64,000 bases of DNA from Monilinia fructicola (Eukaryota > Ascomycota > Leotiomycetes > Helotiales > Sclerotiniaceae), in NCBI GenBank assembly GCA_008692225.1, contig VICG01000008.1, positions 310,001 to 374,000 of the forward strand. Direction: 5' to 3'. Made by a program: the position numbers and the translations under genes. The notes beneath the pieces were generated by a model. The model was not told the DNA's origin. It saw only the letters and a program-made list of their open reading frames with translations, and did not search any database. The number at the start of each line of letters is the position of its first letter. The stretch's first letter is position 1. Shown piece by piece: positions 51,136 through 63,113 of this stretch.

Positions 51136-51719
51136 CTATATGTAAGTAGCAAAAGATTACGGATGAAAGAGGAATCATAACAATAATAAGACGCACTGGA
51201 AATCAAAGTCCAGAATTCAAATGCAGGGACATCATACAAGGTACGGAGTAGTAAATTTGAAAAGTCCAAGAATGCAACAATATGAAAACAAGTCAGATCC
51301 AACATTCTTCCTGACCCAAATCATTGGTTGTGGAAGTTTGAAAGTCGTATTACCTAGGTATGTTTATTATATGTACCTACCAGGTATGTAGGTAGGAGTT
51401 CTATTGCGTTCCAGGTTTCCCGAAGAAGCCGAGATGACACCACCTTCATCTTCAGATTCTTCACCACAGACCAAGAATGAGGATACATACATCCATTCAT
51501 TTCTGCGGCGGAGGGTAGATTTGTAAATTATCCGAAAGGATGGTGTGGCTGATGTGTTCCACTGGGCAGGTTATTGAATGAATGAATTCCTGATGATATA
51601 TTGATTGATAGTAAGCTTGGAACAATGTAATTAATGTACTAGTAGTGTGTCTAGTCAGAGAGAGAGGATTTGAGTACATGATTATCTAACGAGTAAGTTG
51701 AGAAATATTGAAGAGAGAG

Positions 51720-51812
51720 AGGATTTATATATTATATATTATATATTATAATTATATATTATATACACACACCTAGTATATACACACACCTAGTATATAT
51801 ACCTAGGTATGT
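51720..51812. repeat. AT dinucleotide tract and tandem CACACCTAGTATATA repeat
   Basis: TATATTATATATTATA-type sequence followed by two copies of ACACACACCTAGTATATA and a TACCTAGGTA palindrome. Confidence 0.85.
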
Positions 51813-53089
51813 ATATTTCGTTCCCTAATGAGATTGATAAAACCAATCAACAAGTGATTACCTATTTACTATTGTTCAAATATAGAGAAGTAAATAAATA
51901 TCCATGGATGTAGTAGTAAACGTTCCTTTGATAATTACAGTAATACCCGTGGATATGATTGAATTACCTTATAAACAAAAAGATGACTCTTAAGGTTTAT
52001 CCTCATCCACATCTGGCGCAATCATGATGAAAGGATTTGAATGATTGGATGAAAATGAAACGCGAAGAATTTCTCAACTCTTTACAGCAGCATTCCTAAG
52101 CCTCATTTGTACCTGGAGTATCAAGTTGAATATACACAAGAAGATTGTATCGTTGTTGTTGAAGCGTTACCAACTTACCATTTGATCTTAACGCGGAAGA
52201 GTCTCGGATGTTGGATTTGGGTATTCATTTAATTTCTTGATATATCATTGGACGGTATAATGTTGTATTTATGATATTGTCTACGGGTATTTATGATATT
52301 GTATTTATATTGTAAGGTTATTATAGATGCTGTAAACAAACGAATATTAACATAAATACCTACTCAAGTAGTAGATATCAATAACAGTCATATCATCTAT
52401 CATCTATCAATAAAGGAAATATCAATCAATCAATCAATCAATCACCTAGAGTCTTTTCCATTTCTCAACCGTTGTTATCCCTTGCAAAAGGATCTTTTAT
52501 TTGTATATTTATATCTTTATACTTTCCTGCTCTCACAATAATAAATATCTACACAAAGACTATCCATACCTAATATCTACTAGGTACCAGCAGGTAGTCA
52601 AAAGTGCTTCTTCTATTTTAACCTTAATATCTTTAAATGATCGATCGATTGTTGATTGTTGATTGATTGATTGATTGATTGGTGATACCATCGATACCAT
52701 CAATTCATGTATTGATCAAGAGAACAAGAACACACCAGAAACAGAAAACTTGTTACATGACTGTATTGTTCTTTTTCTCTTCTACTCATTCATTGTCGAC
52801 TATTTACCATCCATTGACCATCTCTCACCTACCTGGTCTAGTATTCATTCATCTACCACCTACCATCTACCACCTCCCACCTCTCACCTAGTTTTGTCTT
52901 CTTAGCTCCTTCCTTCTACTTTTACTTTCCGACCTTCCGATAAGAGTTCCCAAAAGAAAATACACCCAACAACCTTGGAACCCAGATACACCCAGATACA
53001 CCCAGACTCTCTTCAATCATTCAATCATATCCACTCTGTTACAGTTTCTCTAAGCTTTGGTCTCCACCAACATTATCACTCTCACCTTC

Positions 53090-53165
53090 TGGTTCTCTCT
53101 TCTCTCTTCTCTTCTCTCCTCTCTCCCTCTCTCCCTCTCTCCCTCTCTCTCCCCCCCTACCTCTT
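53090..53165. promoter_or_regulatory. CT-rich tract upstream of the Flc-like gene
   Basis: Seventy-odd bases of almost pure pyrimidine (CTCTTCTCTC, then CCCTCTCTCCCTC units). Long CT tracts commonly precede transcription starts in filamentous fungi; here the link to the gene starting 720 bp downstream is inferred. Confidence 0.4.
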
Positions 53166-53437
53166 CTACCCTCCCACCTAACAACATATACACCATCCAT
53201 CTCTCTTCATTAGAAGATACACAGCCAACCTCTATCTGTCTGTCTGTCATCTTCATTCACAGATAGAAATCTGTGTATCCTACTAGACTTCTCACTACCG
53301 CTGTTTAGTCAGAGTTGAAAGGCGAACATGAAGAACTGATGAATCGTTGAACATGATACCGATTAACCTTAACTACAATCCGCTGAGTTGTGGTTAATTA
53401 TTTCATATCGTTGGAGAACCTGGTGGAATTAATTTTG

Positions 53438-53510
53438 GGACGAAGAACGAAGAACGAAGGACGAAGGACGAAAGTCAAAGACAAAAGACGAAGGACGAAA
53501 GACGAAATTC
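53438..53510. repeat. 7-bp array (GACGAAR)n
   Basis: About ten imperfect copies of GACGAAG/GACGAAA/AACGAAG in the presumed leader region of the Flc-like gene. Confidence 0.85.
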
Positions 53511-53884
53511 ACGGCTCCTCACGATACCTACGATACAATACAATACCCTCTACACTCAATACCCTTTACACTATCACAAAGCTCGATAATTGATCTACGC
53601 CCTTCAAACCCTCAACCATCTGCAAAGTGAATAAAGGGTTCATTCCAAGTCATTGTTCATTTTGGTCAATTGGGTTGGAGCACCGTGGAGGTTACTTGGA
53701 CCAGAAAGTTACATCCAGAAACTTATCGGACTGCCAGCCACTTTCAACCACATCAAGGAATTGAATCCCAAGTCTCCTCATTATTTGGCCTAATATACAA
53801 TAACCATTGCTTAATTTTGGGGGATCCGAATACGTACACTTCCTCTCAATTACCAATATATTAATTAATATAACCATTTTGACA

Positions 53885-56730
53885 ATGGCGCCAAAACCCT
53901 CTATCATGACCTCATGGTCCGCCGCGTTGCTCTCTTCTCTTGCCATCCTCGATATGATCCCACTAGTTTCTGCAACCTCAAGCCCAGCATATGTTCAAGG
54001 CACAAATTCAGCAGGACAGGCAATCCAACTACTCGATAGTAGAACACCGGCATTGTTTACAGGCGATTTTGGAGATTGCATGGGGGGACAGAGTTTAATC
54101 AATGTCACGACCTTCGACGCGGCTTATTACGCCGATAATATGACCGTTCTATTTCATCTCGCTGGGAACACGAATTTACAAAATGAGTCTGTAATGAGTA
54201 GGTTCTCCTTGACAAATGACTGGTGGAAAGTTGGCTAATCTCAAACTTAGTACATATTGGTGTGCAAGCTTGTAGGTAGCATGGCCTCTCATGAAGTTCC
54301 AAGACTAATGTTTGACTCAGATGGAGAGGATAGGTTTGATTTAACCTTCAATCCATGTAACGCAAACTTCGCAAGGTATGTACCATTCTCTTGTACCATC
54401 AACCAGCTAACACGTGCAGTTTATGTCCCATGAATAGCAGCAAGCCAATCAATGGCGAAGCTATCATTCCAGTATCTGCATCCGATGTTTCCGGAATTCC
54501 CAACATAGCTTTGGTGATTCCAGATTTTGAAGGATCCGCTACCCTTAGGGTATTTTCGAATAGTACACAGACGGAGATTGCTTGTTTCCAAGCAGTCATG
54601 AGGAATGGAGCATCATTCTCACACCCAGCCGCTGTCAGCTCAGTCTTGGGAATATTCGCAGCGATTGCTGTCTTCTCTTCCTTTGCCACGGCCATATATG
54701 GAGCCAGCGTACCGCATATTCGAACTCACTACGCCCACTCACTGTCAGTCTTGGTGGTGTTTGAGGTCTTCCAATCAATCTTCTTCTCTGGCGCGTTGTC
54801 GGTAGACTGGCCAAGTGTGTTACCAGCATTTTGGAGTAACTTTGCTTGGTCGGCAGGTTTGATATATACCCCATCCATGGTGAAGTCAGTCAATGGCTTC
54901 ACTGGAATATCTGGAAATTCAAGCCAAGTTGGTGGTGCTGGATCTTCTACAATCAACAACAATGGTGGCTTGCAACAACAGATTTACGGACGCTCGTTAG
55001 CCAAGTTGCAAGAATATAGCCATTGGTCCAAAATGGCCAGAGGAAATGAGATGGTCAGGAGAATGGCATCATTGACAAAACGTGCCGCCAGCAATAATTC
55101 TACTAAAGGATATGACTGGAACGGAGATCCTGTTGGAGCTGGATTGCCATTACCTGGGAGCTGGTCAAATTTTACAGGAACACTCGCCAATGTTGATGTC
55201 CCGGCATCGGATGCTTTCTTGGTTGCATTTTTATGGTACTTGATATTGGTTGTGATTCTTGTTGCCGCTGCAATCATGTTCAAATTCATTTTGGAAGCAT
55301 TTAGTAAAATGAAATGGATGAAGGAGGATCGCCTTGCCTTGTTCAGAACCCATTGGGTCAGATTTGCCGGACTGATAGTTCTTCGATCGATGCTTATTGC
55401 GTTCTTCATGATAATGACCCTGTCGCTCTACCAATTCTCTTATGGGGGTACAGCCGGCATTATCGCAATTGCAGCCATCATCTTCATAATCTTCTTCTTC
55501 GGAATCCTGGCCCTGAGCTTCTACGCCTGCTACTTCAGGCTTAGATTCGGTAATTACGCCTCGTCTCCTGATCGAATACACTTCAAACGAAAGAGAGTGA
55601 TGAAGTTCCTCCCATGGTATGGAGCTGTTAGGGAGAGTAGCATGGAAGAGGGCGACAAAGCACACACTTCTGGTTCAATATCATTCTTTCGCGTGCACTA
55701 CGTCGATCAAGACAAGGAGAGACAGAGCGTACACCAGGATGAGGAATATACTAAACGATTTGGTTGGCTCTCAGCTCGATACAGAAGAACTCGTTGGTGG
55801 TTCTTCGCATTTTGGGTGGTATACCAATTTGTCAGAGCTTGTTTCGTTGGGGGCGCTCGGGATAACCCGGCTGCCCAGGTTTTCGGAAATCTCGTTGTTG
55901 AAATCATCGCCTTTGTTACTATAATATGGCTCAATCCATTTGAGGGAGCCCGCAATACAGCCCTGGCGGTCTATATGCTTGGCATCAGTAAAGTTGCCAC
56001 TGCCGGCCTATCAGTTGCATTCCTACCACGATATAATGTGGCACGCATTCCGACCACGGTTATCGGTGTCATCATCATCGTCATCCAAGGTTTCTTGACT
56101 ATCGGCTTACTAATACTTATCGTTCTCGGTGCTCTGTCAAGCTACATGTCCGTCATGCGTAACCGCGAGGATTTCAAGCCACGCAACCTACAAAACATTC
56201 GCACCAAGTATTTTGATCATTTGGAACTAAAAGCTGTTGACCTTCCACCCCCACCACCTCCGGTGCCCGAAGAACCAAAGGAACCATACTTTAGCGTGAC
56301 TCAAGTTCGTCGAGCCCCCAAGATTGAAGACGAAGACGTTGTGCCGGAGATGACGGAGATGCCGGAAATGAGAGGGAATCGAGACCCGAATACGTCACAG
56401 CCCTCGTTACCTGCCGGCGGTCGAAGCAGAGCCGCTAGTATGCGCAGTCAACATTCGGGCTATGGAAATGTTCCTTATGGAGCTCGGGTTCATCGAGCAA
56501 GTTGGAGTTCCAGGGATTTCCAAAACTGGCAACAGGATGAGATCGCCCGAGGAAATTCTCCGTTCAACACACCATCGAGACAACCAAGCATGCATCATAC
56601 TGCTAATAATTCCACATCTACGGCTCCACTTGTGCGTCCAAAGATGTCACAAACGAGCTTAAGGTCAAATACACCGAAGAAAGAGAAGACAGCTCAGTAT
56701 GCGGACCAGAGGGTCGGTAATGCAAGCTAA
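53885..56730 (+). CDS. Flc/TRP-like flavin carrier family membrane protein, 899 aa
   Basis: Four exons: 53,885-54,197, 54,251-54,271, 54,321-54,375 and 54,420-56,730, with introns of 53, 49 and 44 bp having GTAGGT or GTATGT donors and AG acceptors. The joins restore NESVMIHIGVQAYGEDRFD, matching the family. An N-terminal signal peptide (about 1-30) is followed by an ML-like lumenal domain (about 35-190, with DFGDCMGG, FNPCNAN and SLCPMNSS) and a TRP-like region of nine or ten membrane spans (about 199-690). The cytosolic tail has a poly-Pro stretch and low-complexity Ser/Pro/Gln sequence. Yeast Flc1-3 act in the ER/Golgi in FAD import, cell-wall maintenance and calcium homeostasis, and S. pombe Pkd2 is a relative; a similar role is inferred. 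I chose the ATG at 53,885 (context GACAATGG) because it leads directly into the signal peptide. An in-frame ATG at 53,807 would add 26 residues. Confidence 0.9.
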
Positions 56731-57541
56731 ACAGAACGTAAATCTGATACGAATTTATGACAGGTGGATAGGTATGGGAAATAGACAACTGCAATGGGTG
56801 TAGTTGAGGCGTCTGGCGTGTAGCCTTCATCACAGCGGGATGTAGACGAAGGTCTACTATTGAATTTAATGGGTTTTGAATTCTAGCTAGCATTATCGAG
56901 GGAGTATAGACCTTATATTTGTTGAAACATAAAGGCATAGGTATAGCATTGGTGTGGGAATGACAGCGCGTAATTACCGATACTTGTAAGTTATTGCTCG
57001 GAGCGAGTTATCTCGATTATCACTTCCCAAAAAAACATGAAATATTCTATATAATGTAATGACTTTATTCTTCTTGGGTGTCGGTGATTGTCACTTGTTT
57101 AATTTTCTGTTGATATATATTAATTACGACACCTTTCTCCGATGGTTCATCTTTCACACCAAGTCTAATATCCTCACCTTTTGTTTGTGCTTTGGTTTGT
57201 GCTTTGGTTTCCTTCACTTTTCAAGTGATAGACCTGACCGGATGCGAGCGTGACTTTCTCTCCTGGAAGCTATCTCAGTTCTAAGAGCTCACGAACTTTG
57301 GTTTCTCTCTACATCTTATCCCATGAGAATACTTTCAATCAATCTCTCCTTTCAATACTCTTCAATCATATTGTAATTCCAAGGTTCCTTGTACATTCTC
57401 TTTAGTTCTGCATACCACTTCAGACGACGACTTCTTCTTTCGGTGACGATCATCATAATCATCTGGTCTTTTTTGTGCGCGTGCGCATTCACAACCACCT
57501 GGGCAGTCTCCATTCACGCCCGTTGAAGTGAATCGAGTAAG
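56731..57541. other. Intergenic between Flc-like gene and rec8
   Basis: It contains the 3' region of the upstream gene and the promoter of rec8, both on the plus strand. A small direct duplication of TTTGTGCTTTGG occurs near 57,183-57,208 and a pyrimidine-rich stretch at about 57,280-57,370. No gene seen. Confidence 0.5.
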
Positions 57542-59874
57542 ATGTTTTACAGTCATGAAAGTACGTTTTCTGTATATTCTCTTCTCTTGTTTGCTATTTT
57601 TGTGCATTTGCTTCTTTATCATCTCGAATCTCTCATCATTATTCTCCTCCTAACAATATCTCTAGTTCTCACGTCTCGAAAGCATGGCGTCGCAACAGTT
57701 TGGCTCGTCGCGACCCTCGGCAGTAAATCATCTACAAAAAAAGTCACCAGGAAAGCTATCCTCGATGTCGATGTCAAGAAAGCCTGTCATACAATCCTCG
57801 AACCTGATGCCCCTATGGCATTACGTCTGCAAAGCAATCTATTGTATGGTGTTAGTAGGGTTTATAACCAACAAGTTGGATATGTTTTAAGTGATGCTAT
57901 TCATGTTGAGCAGGGTTTAAGGGGATTGGGGAGAAAATTGACAGGGAATTTGGATATGGAGGCTCCGAAGATCAAGTGAGTTTTGTGAGATATGAAGCAG
58001 AGTAAAATTGAGTGAAGGCTGACTTTGGTGAAAATAAGACCAGCTCAGTTGATGTTGATGGATGATCCCGCATTTGATCTAGATATGTCACCTCCAGGTC
58101 TGATTCCAGATTACGATTTCAATATCGATGCCGGTCAATCGCAGAGTCGAGATTCACAAACTTCATTATCAATTCATTCACAACGTGGACGAAATGTTTC
58201 CATTTCCTCCTCTCAAGCTGCTTCGATCATGGGTCTAAACATTTCTTCGAGTCTTAGTGCGGGAGGTTACCAACTTCCTCTCAATGACCCATTTGCCAAG
58301 TCTTCTGCGCAGAAATCTGGCGTCAACCAGGATGGATTTGATGACGAAGCCATCTTGTTTGAAGATAATGATGTCTTTGAGTTTGACCAGGACGGAGAAA
58401 TTAGGGATCTCACGGCTCAAGATATGGCATCTCGAAGACCAGCGAGTACTAGTGTAGTCCCGAGGTTTGGTAGTGATTCAGCTGCTAGCGCCAGAGTTCG
58501 CAAGGAGCATGAAGATGCTAGAGCTCAAGCTGGAGCTCATGGTGGCAGAAACGATGAAGATGGTGATGTGAATATGATATTTGGAGATGATGATGGGCCC
58601 CACATGTTACCTGATGCAGAGCCTTTCGAAATACCCCCCTTTATGAGTGGTGCTCTACATGCTCCTATTACAGGTCGTGCGTTGTCGCTTTCGCAGCCCG
58701 AAGAATCTTCCTCAGAAAGCGCAGTCGCACCTTTACGCCCGCGAAAGCCTAAGACTAAGAAACAACTTCCCATTGATCAAACTCAAGCGCTCAAACATTC
58801 CAATCTTTCAGACTGGCAAAAAGAATATGTCAGTATTCAAGATGGACTTAGTGCAGTAAAGTTGAAGACTAAGGGATATATGTTGGCAAAGAAGAATGCT
58901 TTCATGTTTGTTATTGGAAATGGCTTCAATGGCGTCGGCATTGGTATTGGTTCAACAAAACTTCAGGGGCCTTTGAATATGTTTTCTGGTGATGCTCTTC
59001 TTGCGAAGATTTCAGGAAGAGTATCTACTAAACGCAAGGCAGACTTCAATGGAGATGACATTGGCGCTAGCAAAAGACTTCATCATTCTTCTGACGAAGA
59101 AATTCCTCGTGAATTCAAGGGTGACGACGATTTTTTGCGATTCAGATCGACGATGAACCACTTGGTACCCCGGTTGAAATGGAGATGGGCAGAGATGCGG
59201 CGGATGCATTGACCGACTACCCAAGTAGTGCAATGATGCCTTGGAACCTATCTGCCAGTCAAAGAGCTCACTCTTCAAGTTTTCGCCCCGCTGCTTCTCT
59301 TCGTATCGGTGGTAGGGGAGTTTCCGCTAGTCCTTTGGTGGGCAGAGGAAATGTTTTACTTGGTCTAGGCGATCTAGAAAAGTTCTCTTCACAACAAGAC
59401 GTAATTATGTATGGAAGAAGTGATGATATGAGTACAAATTTATTTGGAGAAACTTGTGGCGGTACGGATATGGGTAGGGAGCTAGCTGGAGACGATCAAG
59501 CATCTAGGGAGTTCGAAATGTTCGGACCAGCTGCAAATGTGGATACACAGACTGCAGGACAAAGCCAATGGATTAGAGATATGATGGATACGGAGAGCGA
59601 GAATTTCCTCGATTTCGTTAGATTATTGATTTCAGAAGAATATAACGAAGAGGAAGATATCTTTCGTGAAGATGGACAGTTGGACGATAAGAAAGTGGGA
59701 TTTGAGGAACTTTTTAATCCAGCAACAAACAGTGAGGTTGTAGCAGCCCAGGCATTTTCACACGTACTGGCTTTAGCTACGAAAGGTAAAATCATTGTCA
59801 TACAGGATGAGGGCGAGAGTCTCGATGCAGGTGGAAATGGATTGGGTGGAAATATTTGGCTGAGGTGTTTGTAG
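57542..59874 (+). CDS. rec8: Meiotic cohesin subunit Rec8 (alpha-kleisin), with one frame break
   Basis: Exons 57,542-57,560, 57,666-57,975 and 58,039-59,874; introns of 105 and 63 bp with CTAAC and CTGAC branch sites. The spliced start MFYSHEILTSRKHGVATVW and the following ATLGSKSS..K block are the N-terminal kleisin domain (residues 1-110) that binds the Smc3 head, closer to Rec8 than to mitotic Rad21. The middle is acidic and poorly conserved. FNPATNSEVVAAQAFSHVLA (about 655-690) is the C-terminal winged-helix domain that binds Smc1. VEMEMGRD at about 489-496 fits the separase E-x-x-R cleavage pattern. The frame breaks at a run of six T (59,131-59,136); a seventh T would join GDDDF to AIQIDDEPL and give 721 residues. 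The product holds sister chromatids together in meiosis. Whether the break is real or an assembly error is open. Confidence 0.82.
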
Positions 59875-60378
59875 TATTGTTGGAAAGGGGCTCAATTAGG
59901 GTGTGGTATTCACCAGTTCAAGACTCGAGCAAACATGAAACGATCAGGCGGACCAAATATATATTTGCTGGATACTTGCTATATGTTAAAAAGGAAGGAT
60001 TATTCATTGACTGGGGATGGGCGAGTCATATACAGTTGCTATAGTTTGCTATCTAGAAGGACGTTTGTGAGGTAATTATAAGGGATCAGTCACGATTGAT
60101 GTCTAGAGAGATGGAAAACGAAGGATATGTAATACTAGCTTAACTTATTTGCTCGAAAAATCTATAAAAAGTAGATAGTGATACACCAAAAAAGAACTAA
60201 AGTGCAGATGCTTCTAGTGACAAACAATGCAAAAATTTCGTAAGTCATAAAACATAATGTGGGTAATACAAAGGCGTAGAATTTATCGTGCTAAGCACCA
60301 AAGTTGACTTCTCGAGAACAGCCAATCCATCTCTCTCCCATCTCCCATCTCCCATCTCCCATGTCCATTGATAATCCC
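59875..60378. other. Convergent intergenic region between rec8 and the SDR gene
   Basis: The 3' ends of the two genes face each other. A (TCTCCCA)n run of about four units lies at 60,333-60,362. No gene seen. Confidence 0.5.
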
Positions 60379-61230
60379 TCAAGGTAAAATCTCCACCCCC
60401 CTCCAATCCCAACATCTTCCTCTACTCTCGATACCCTTCTTCATAGCAACATCCCACATCTTCTCCACGGCAAACTCAGGACTAAACAGCTTCCCCTCCT
60501 TGACCCCGCCCCAAAAATCCTTGGAAAGCCCCGTCTTCACCGTTCCCGGATGATAGGAAATAGCCAACGCATTATCCCCATGTCTGGTCTTCAAAAACAA
60601 ATCGAAAGTCTTCGTTAACGAATTCACCGCCGCTTTCGAAGCTCGATAACTATACCAGCCTCCAAGTGCGTTATCCGAGGTAGAACCTACGCGGGCGGAC
60701 ATATTGAGCCAGAGGGCATGAGGGGGAAGAGCTGCAGTATGGTGTTTGGCGGGTGAAGAGAGATCTAAACGTTTGGGGGGAGGAGGGGAAAAGTGCTTGG
60801 TGAGGAGCAGGGGCCCGATGGTGTTGACGGCGAATGTGTGTTGGATTTGTGAGGGGTCTAGTTGAGAGGGTGATTTTTCTGGGTACAGGATACCTGGAAT
60901 AGAAAAGGCGAGACGGAGATGATGGGATGAAGGCGGGAAGAGAGATGTGCATTTCTGAGCGGCGGCGGAGATGGTGGATTCGTCTGGGGGTGGTTAGAGA
61001 TTCTGTCATATTTTGAAAAAACGGTTGCTTTGATCACTTACTTGTAACGTCAACCTCCAAGACCGTCAATCTCTTAGGATCAACATCCAAATCTGACAAG
61101 ATCGATTTCTTTGTTCCTTCAATATCTTTCCGTGAAGTTGCCACGACGGAATCTGTGTATTTTGAAGGAGATGCCGTGTTAGGTAGAATCCAATTCCACG
61201 ATTTGCGGGACAAACTAATGACCATGCCAT
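60379..61230 (-). CDS. Short-chain dehydrogenase/reductase, 264 aa, with one frame break
   Basis: Two exons on the minus strand (61,230-61,042 and 60,983-60,379) separated by a 58-bp intron with donor GTAAGT. The N-terminus MAWSLVCPANRGIG is the nucleotide-binding glycine motif, with Pro and Asn in place of the first residues of TGxxxGxG. VLEVDVT is the cofactor-pocket acidic block, VNTIGP carries the active-site Asn, and YSYRASKAA holds the catalytic Tyr-x-x-x-Lys. HPGTVKTGLS is the family's PG motif. It therefore uses NAD(P)H to reduce or oxidise a carbonyl/alcohol; the substrate is unknown. The frame breaks just after QIP (about 61,147-61,148), where one more C would restore PVVATSRKDIEG. 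Length is normal for a classical SDR. No signal peptide, so presumably cytosolic. Not clustered with biosynthetic genes here. Confidence 0.85.
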
Positions 61231-61802
61231 TTTTCCTTTCTTTTCAATTTTGGTTCCCTGAAGATCGCAAAGAGGTGTTTGGAAGACAAAATTTTGGGAA
61301 ATTGGAAGAGTTGTGGTGCTTTTTGCATATCTGAACCCCAATGACAGCATCATTGACATATCGGGAAATAGACATCCTTACAAGTGGCGGGGTGGTGTGG
61401 CTTGACAGGATTTATAGTTTGAGATCGGACGGTCGATCCTTTCATGCATTTGAGTTGCATTTTGAATCGAGGGGCGTGGATTGTATATAAAAATGAGTTT
61501 CCAATCCTGAAGGTTTGAACAAGTTTTGGTCATTGGATAAGGTCACGATTCTGGAAAAGGGGGGATGTGACTGTTCTAGCGAGATCAGATAAATATTGCG
61601 AATCTATAATCACAAGGTTGACGAAAGCTCATTACATCTTCAAGCCATTATAGAAAACGACTTTTAAGGAACGCTGAAGTAAAGTAGTAAATATCTCTTC
61701 CCATCCCAACACCATGCCCGCACGCCATTGTCGTTGCGAGCCAGCCCAAAACATAGATTATGGTATAACAGTAACAAAGATGAAATATCTTTCGATCATC
61801 GA
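61231..61802. other. Promoter region of the SDR gene and 3' flank of chs5
   Basis: Both neighbours are on the minus strand, so the right part is the chs5 3' end and the left part the SDR promoter. Nothing else recognised. Confidence 0.5.
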
Positions 61803-63113
61803 TCACAAAGCAACATCTTGGAAGCTAGCATTCCCTGGTGTTTGATTCCCGGAAATGTTTTCTTCACCAGATTTGGTCAAGTCATCTGCTGATACCCCAA
61901 ATGGTGCTGCAGGTCGAAGGGCAAGTTTTTGTTGTTCGACATCCGAGGCTCGGGACTTTTGTTCTTCAGGCACAGCTGTCTTTTCATTTTCTTCATTTTC
62001 TCCCTTTTCTTGCTTTTTCTTCACCCCTTTCCGACTCACTACTAGAATCCTCCTCCTGCTGCTCCTTTTCTTTCTCTTCCTTATCTGGTTTGGGTGTATC
62101 TTTTGCAGGTGGAGTAGGAGGTATAGTTTGACCATTCGTGCCATTCGTTGGTGGTGGTGAGGTAGGTGGGGTTCTTGCTTGTTCTTTTGGTGGTCCAGCC
62201 TGTGCTGGCTGAGAGAGAGGTGCGTTCGAAACGACCTGTCTCTGTTTTGGATCCGCATCAAGATAATATTGCCTGACACCTACAATTCTTCCACCTCTCT
62301 CACAACCCTCAACCCATTCAGGCCTTACGACTGGAATATTCATCTCAACGGCTTTCTCCCAAGCTACACCCCTTCCTTCTGTTGTCACAAAATGTGTGGT
62401 GTCAATTCTCACGCTATCTGCCATCTTCGCACCGATCCTCTCAACTGCTTTGACCAGACTATCCCTTAACGAAGCAGGTAGAATACCAGGTGTAACCGTA
62501 ATACCGCTCAAATCTGTCATTTTATGAGTCTTCACGACCACCTTCTCACTACTAAAAGTACCGGCGCTTGTTCTCAGTACTAAATGAAACGAATACTCTG
62601 TATCGACTGCCAAGCCACTAATCTTCGTACTCAGCATCTGGCTGGGCCTTGGGATATTTCCAGCCTTTTGTCCATTGCGGAAGAGAGAGAGGGAGATGAC
62701 ATCTGCGGTTGCCAAATCAATAGGATCCCATTCCAAGACGACAGAAGTCTGGGTTGCATTGCGACAGCGAAGGACTGGAGCAGATGGTTCTGATGCACCA
62801 AAGGAATTGAAGATAGAATCTTGGAGAGCGACGAATGACTTCTGGGATTTTTTCTTCCGAGATGAGGTTTCTTGCAACGGTGATGTCGACTATACTACCA
62901 GAAGAGATATTGGGTGGGAGGAGAATCGATGGAAATTCAATCTATGAGGGGTATTGTTAGCTAGGGAGGTTGTGGACAATGACATGTGCAATGACCAATC
63001 TGTACGTCAATTGGATTAAGAGAATGAATAGCTTGACTTACAAGACGTTTATCTTGGGTTAATAAGACGGCCACTCCAGCATCAACTTTACCAACGGTGA
63101 GTGAGATTAACAT
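61803..63113 (-). CDS. chs5: Exomer component Chs5 (FN3-BRCT), with two frame breaks
   Basis: Exon 1 (63,113-63,042) encodes MLISLTVGKVDAGVAVLLTQ. A 100-bp intron (donor GTAAGT, branch GCTAAC) precedes exon 2 (62,941-61,803). The protein has the Chs5 N-terminal dimerisation/Arf1-binding region, an FN3 domain (ASEPSAPVLRC... through SSEKVVVKTHK), then a BRCT domain from LSGITVTPG to RIVGVRQYYLDAD with the family's IDTTHFV and RPEWV. The Pro-rich then Glu/Lys-rich tail is typical. Exomer carries chitin synthase Chs3-type cargo from the trans-Golgi to the plasma membrane. The frame changes at a six-base A run on the coding strand (62,848-62,853) and again at a four-base G run (62,024-62,027). 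Removing one base at each gives one frame of about 402 residues ending at 61,803. Without the second change the protein would stop at 61,993. Confidence 0.88.

Larger units (their letters stand above)
48834..53884. other. Long gene-poor intergenic region upstream of the Flc-like gene
   Basis: Five kilobases of ordinary composition without a supportable gene: open frames are short and lack domains or splice structure. It holds simple repeats listed separately, many TACCTAGGTA-like palindromes (for example 50,341, 51,352, 51,799), (TCAA)n at about 52,423-52,443 and (GATT)n at about 52,650-52,680. The last kilobase is pyrimidine-rich, as expected of a fungal promoter and leader for the gene at 53,885. 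An unrecognised small or non-coding gene could be hidden here. Confidence 0.5.

Noticed and set aside
54391..54420. Start of the Flc-like protein at 54,391
   Set aside because: This ATG lies inside the third intron; the upstream exons restore the signal peptide and conserved lumenal domain.
58025..58040. Start of Rec8 at an ATG near 58,025 or 58,052
   Set aside because: The canonical kleisin N-terminus is encoded upstream from 57,542 through two introns.
59121..59145. A 25-bp intron in rec8 explaining the frame break
   Set aside because: Too short for a fungal intron and lacks a branch site.
62847..62900. A 37-bp intron in chs5 explaining the first frame change
   Set aside because: The implied donor (GTTGCA) is poor, no branch site fits, and splicing would delete the conserved VARN..EE..K segment.
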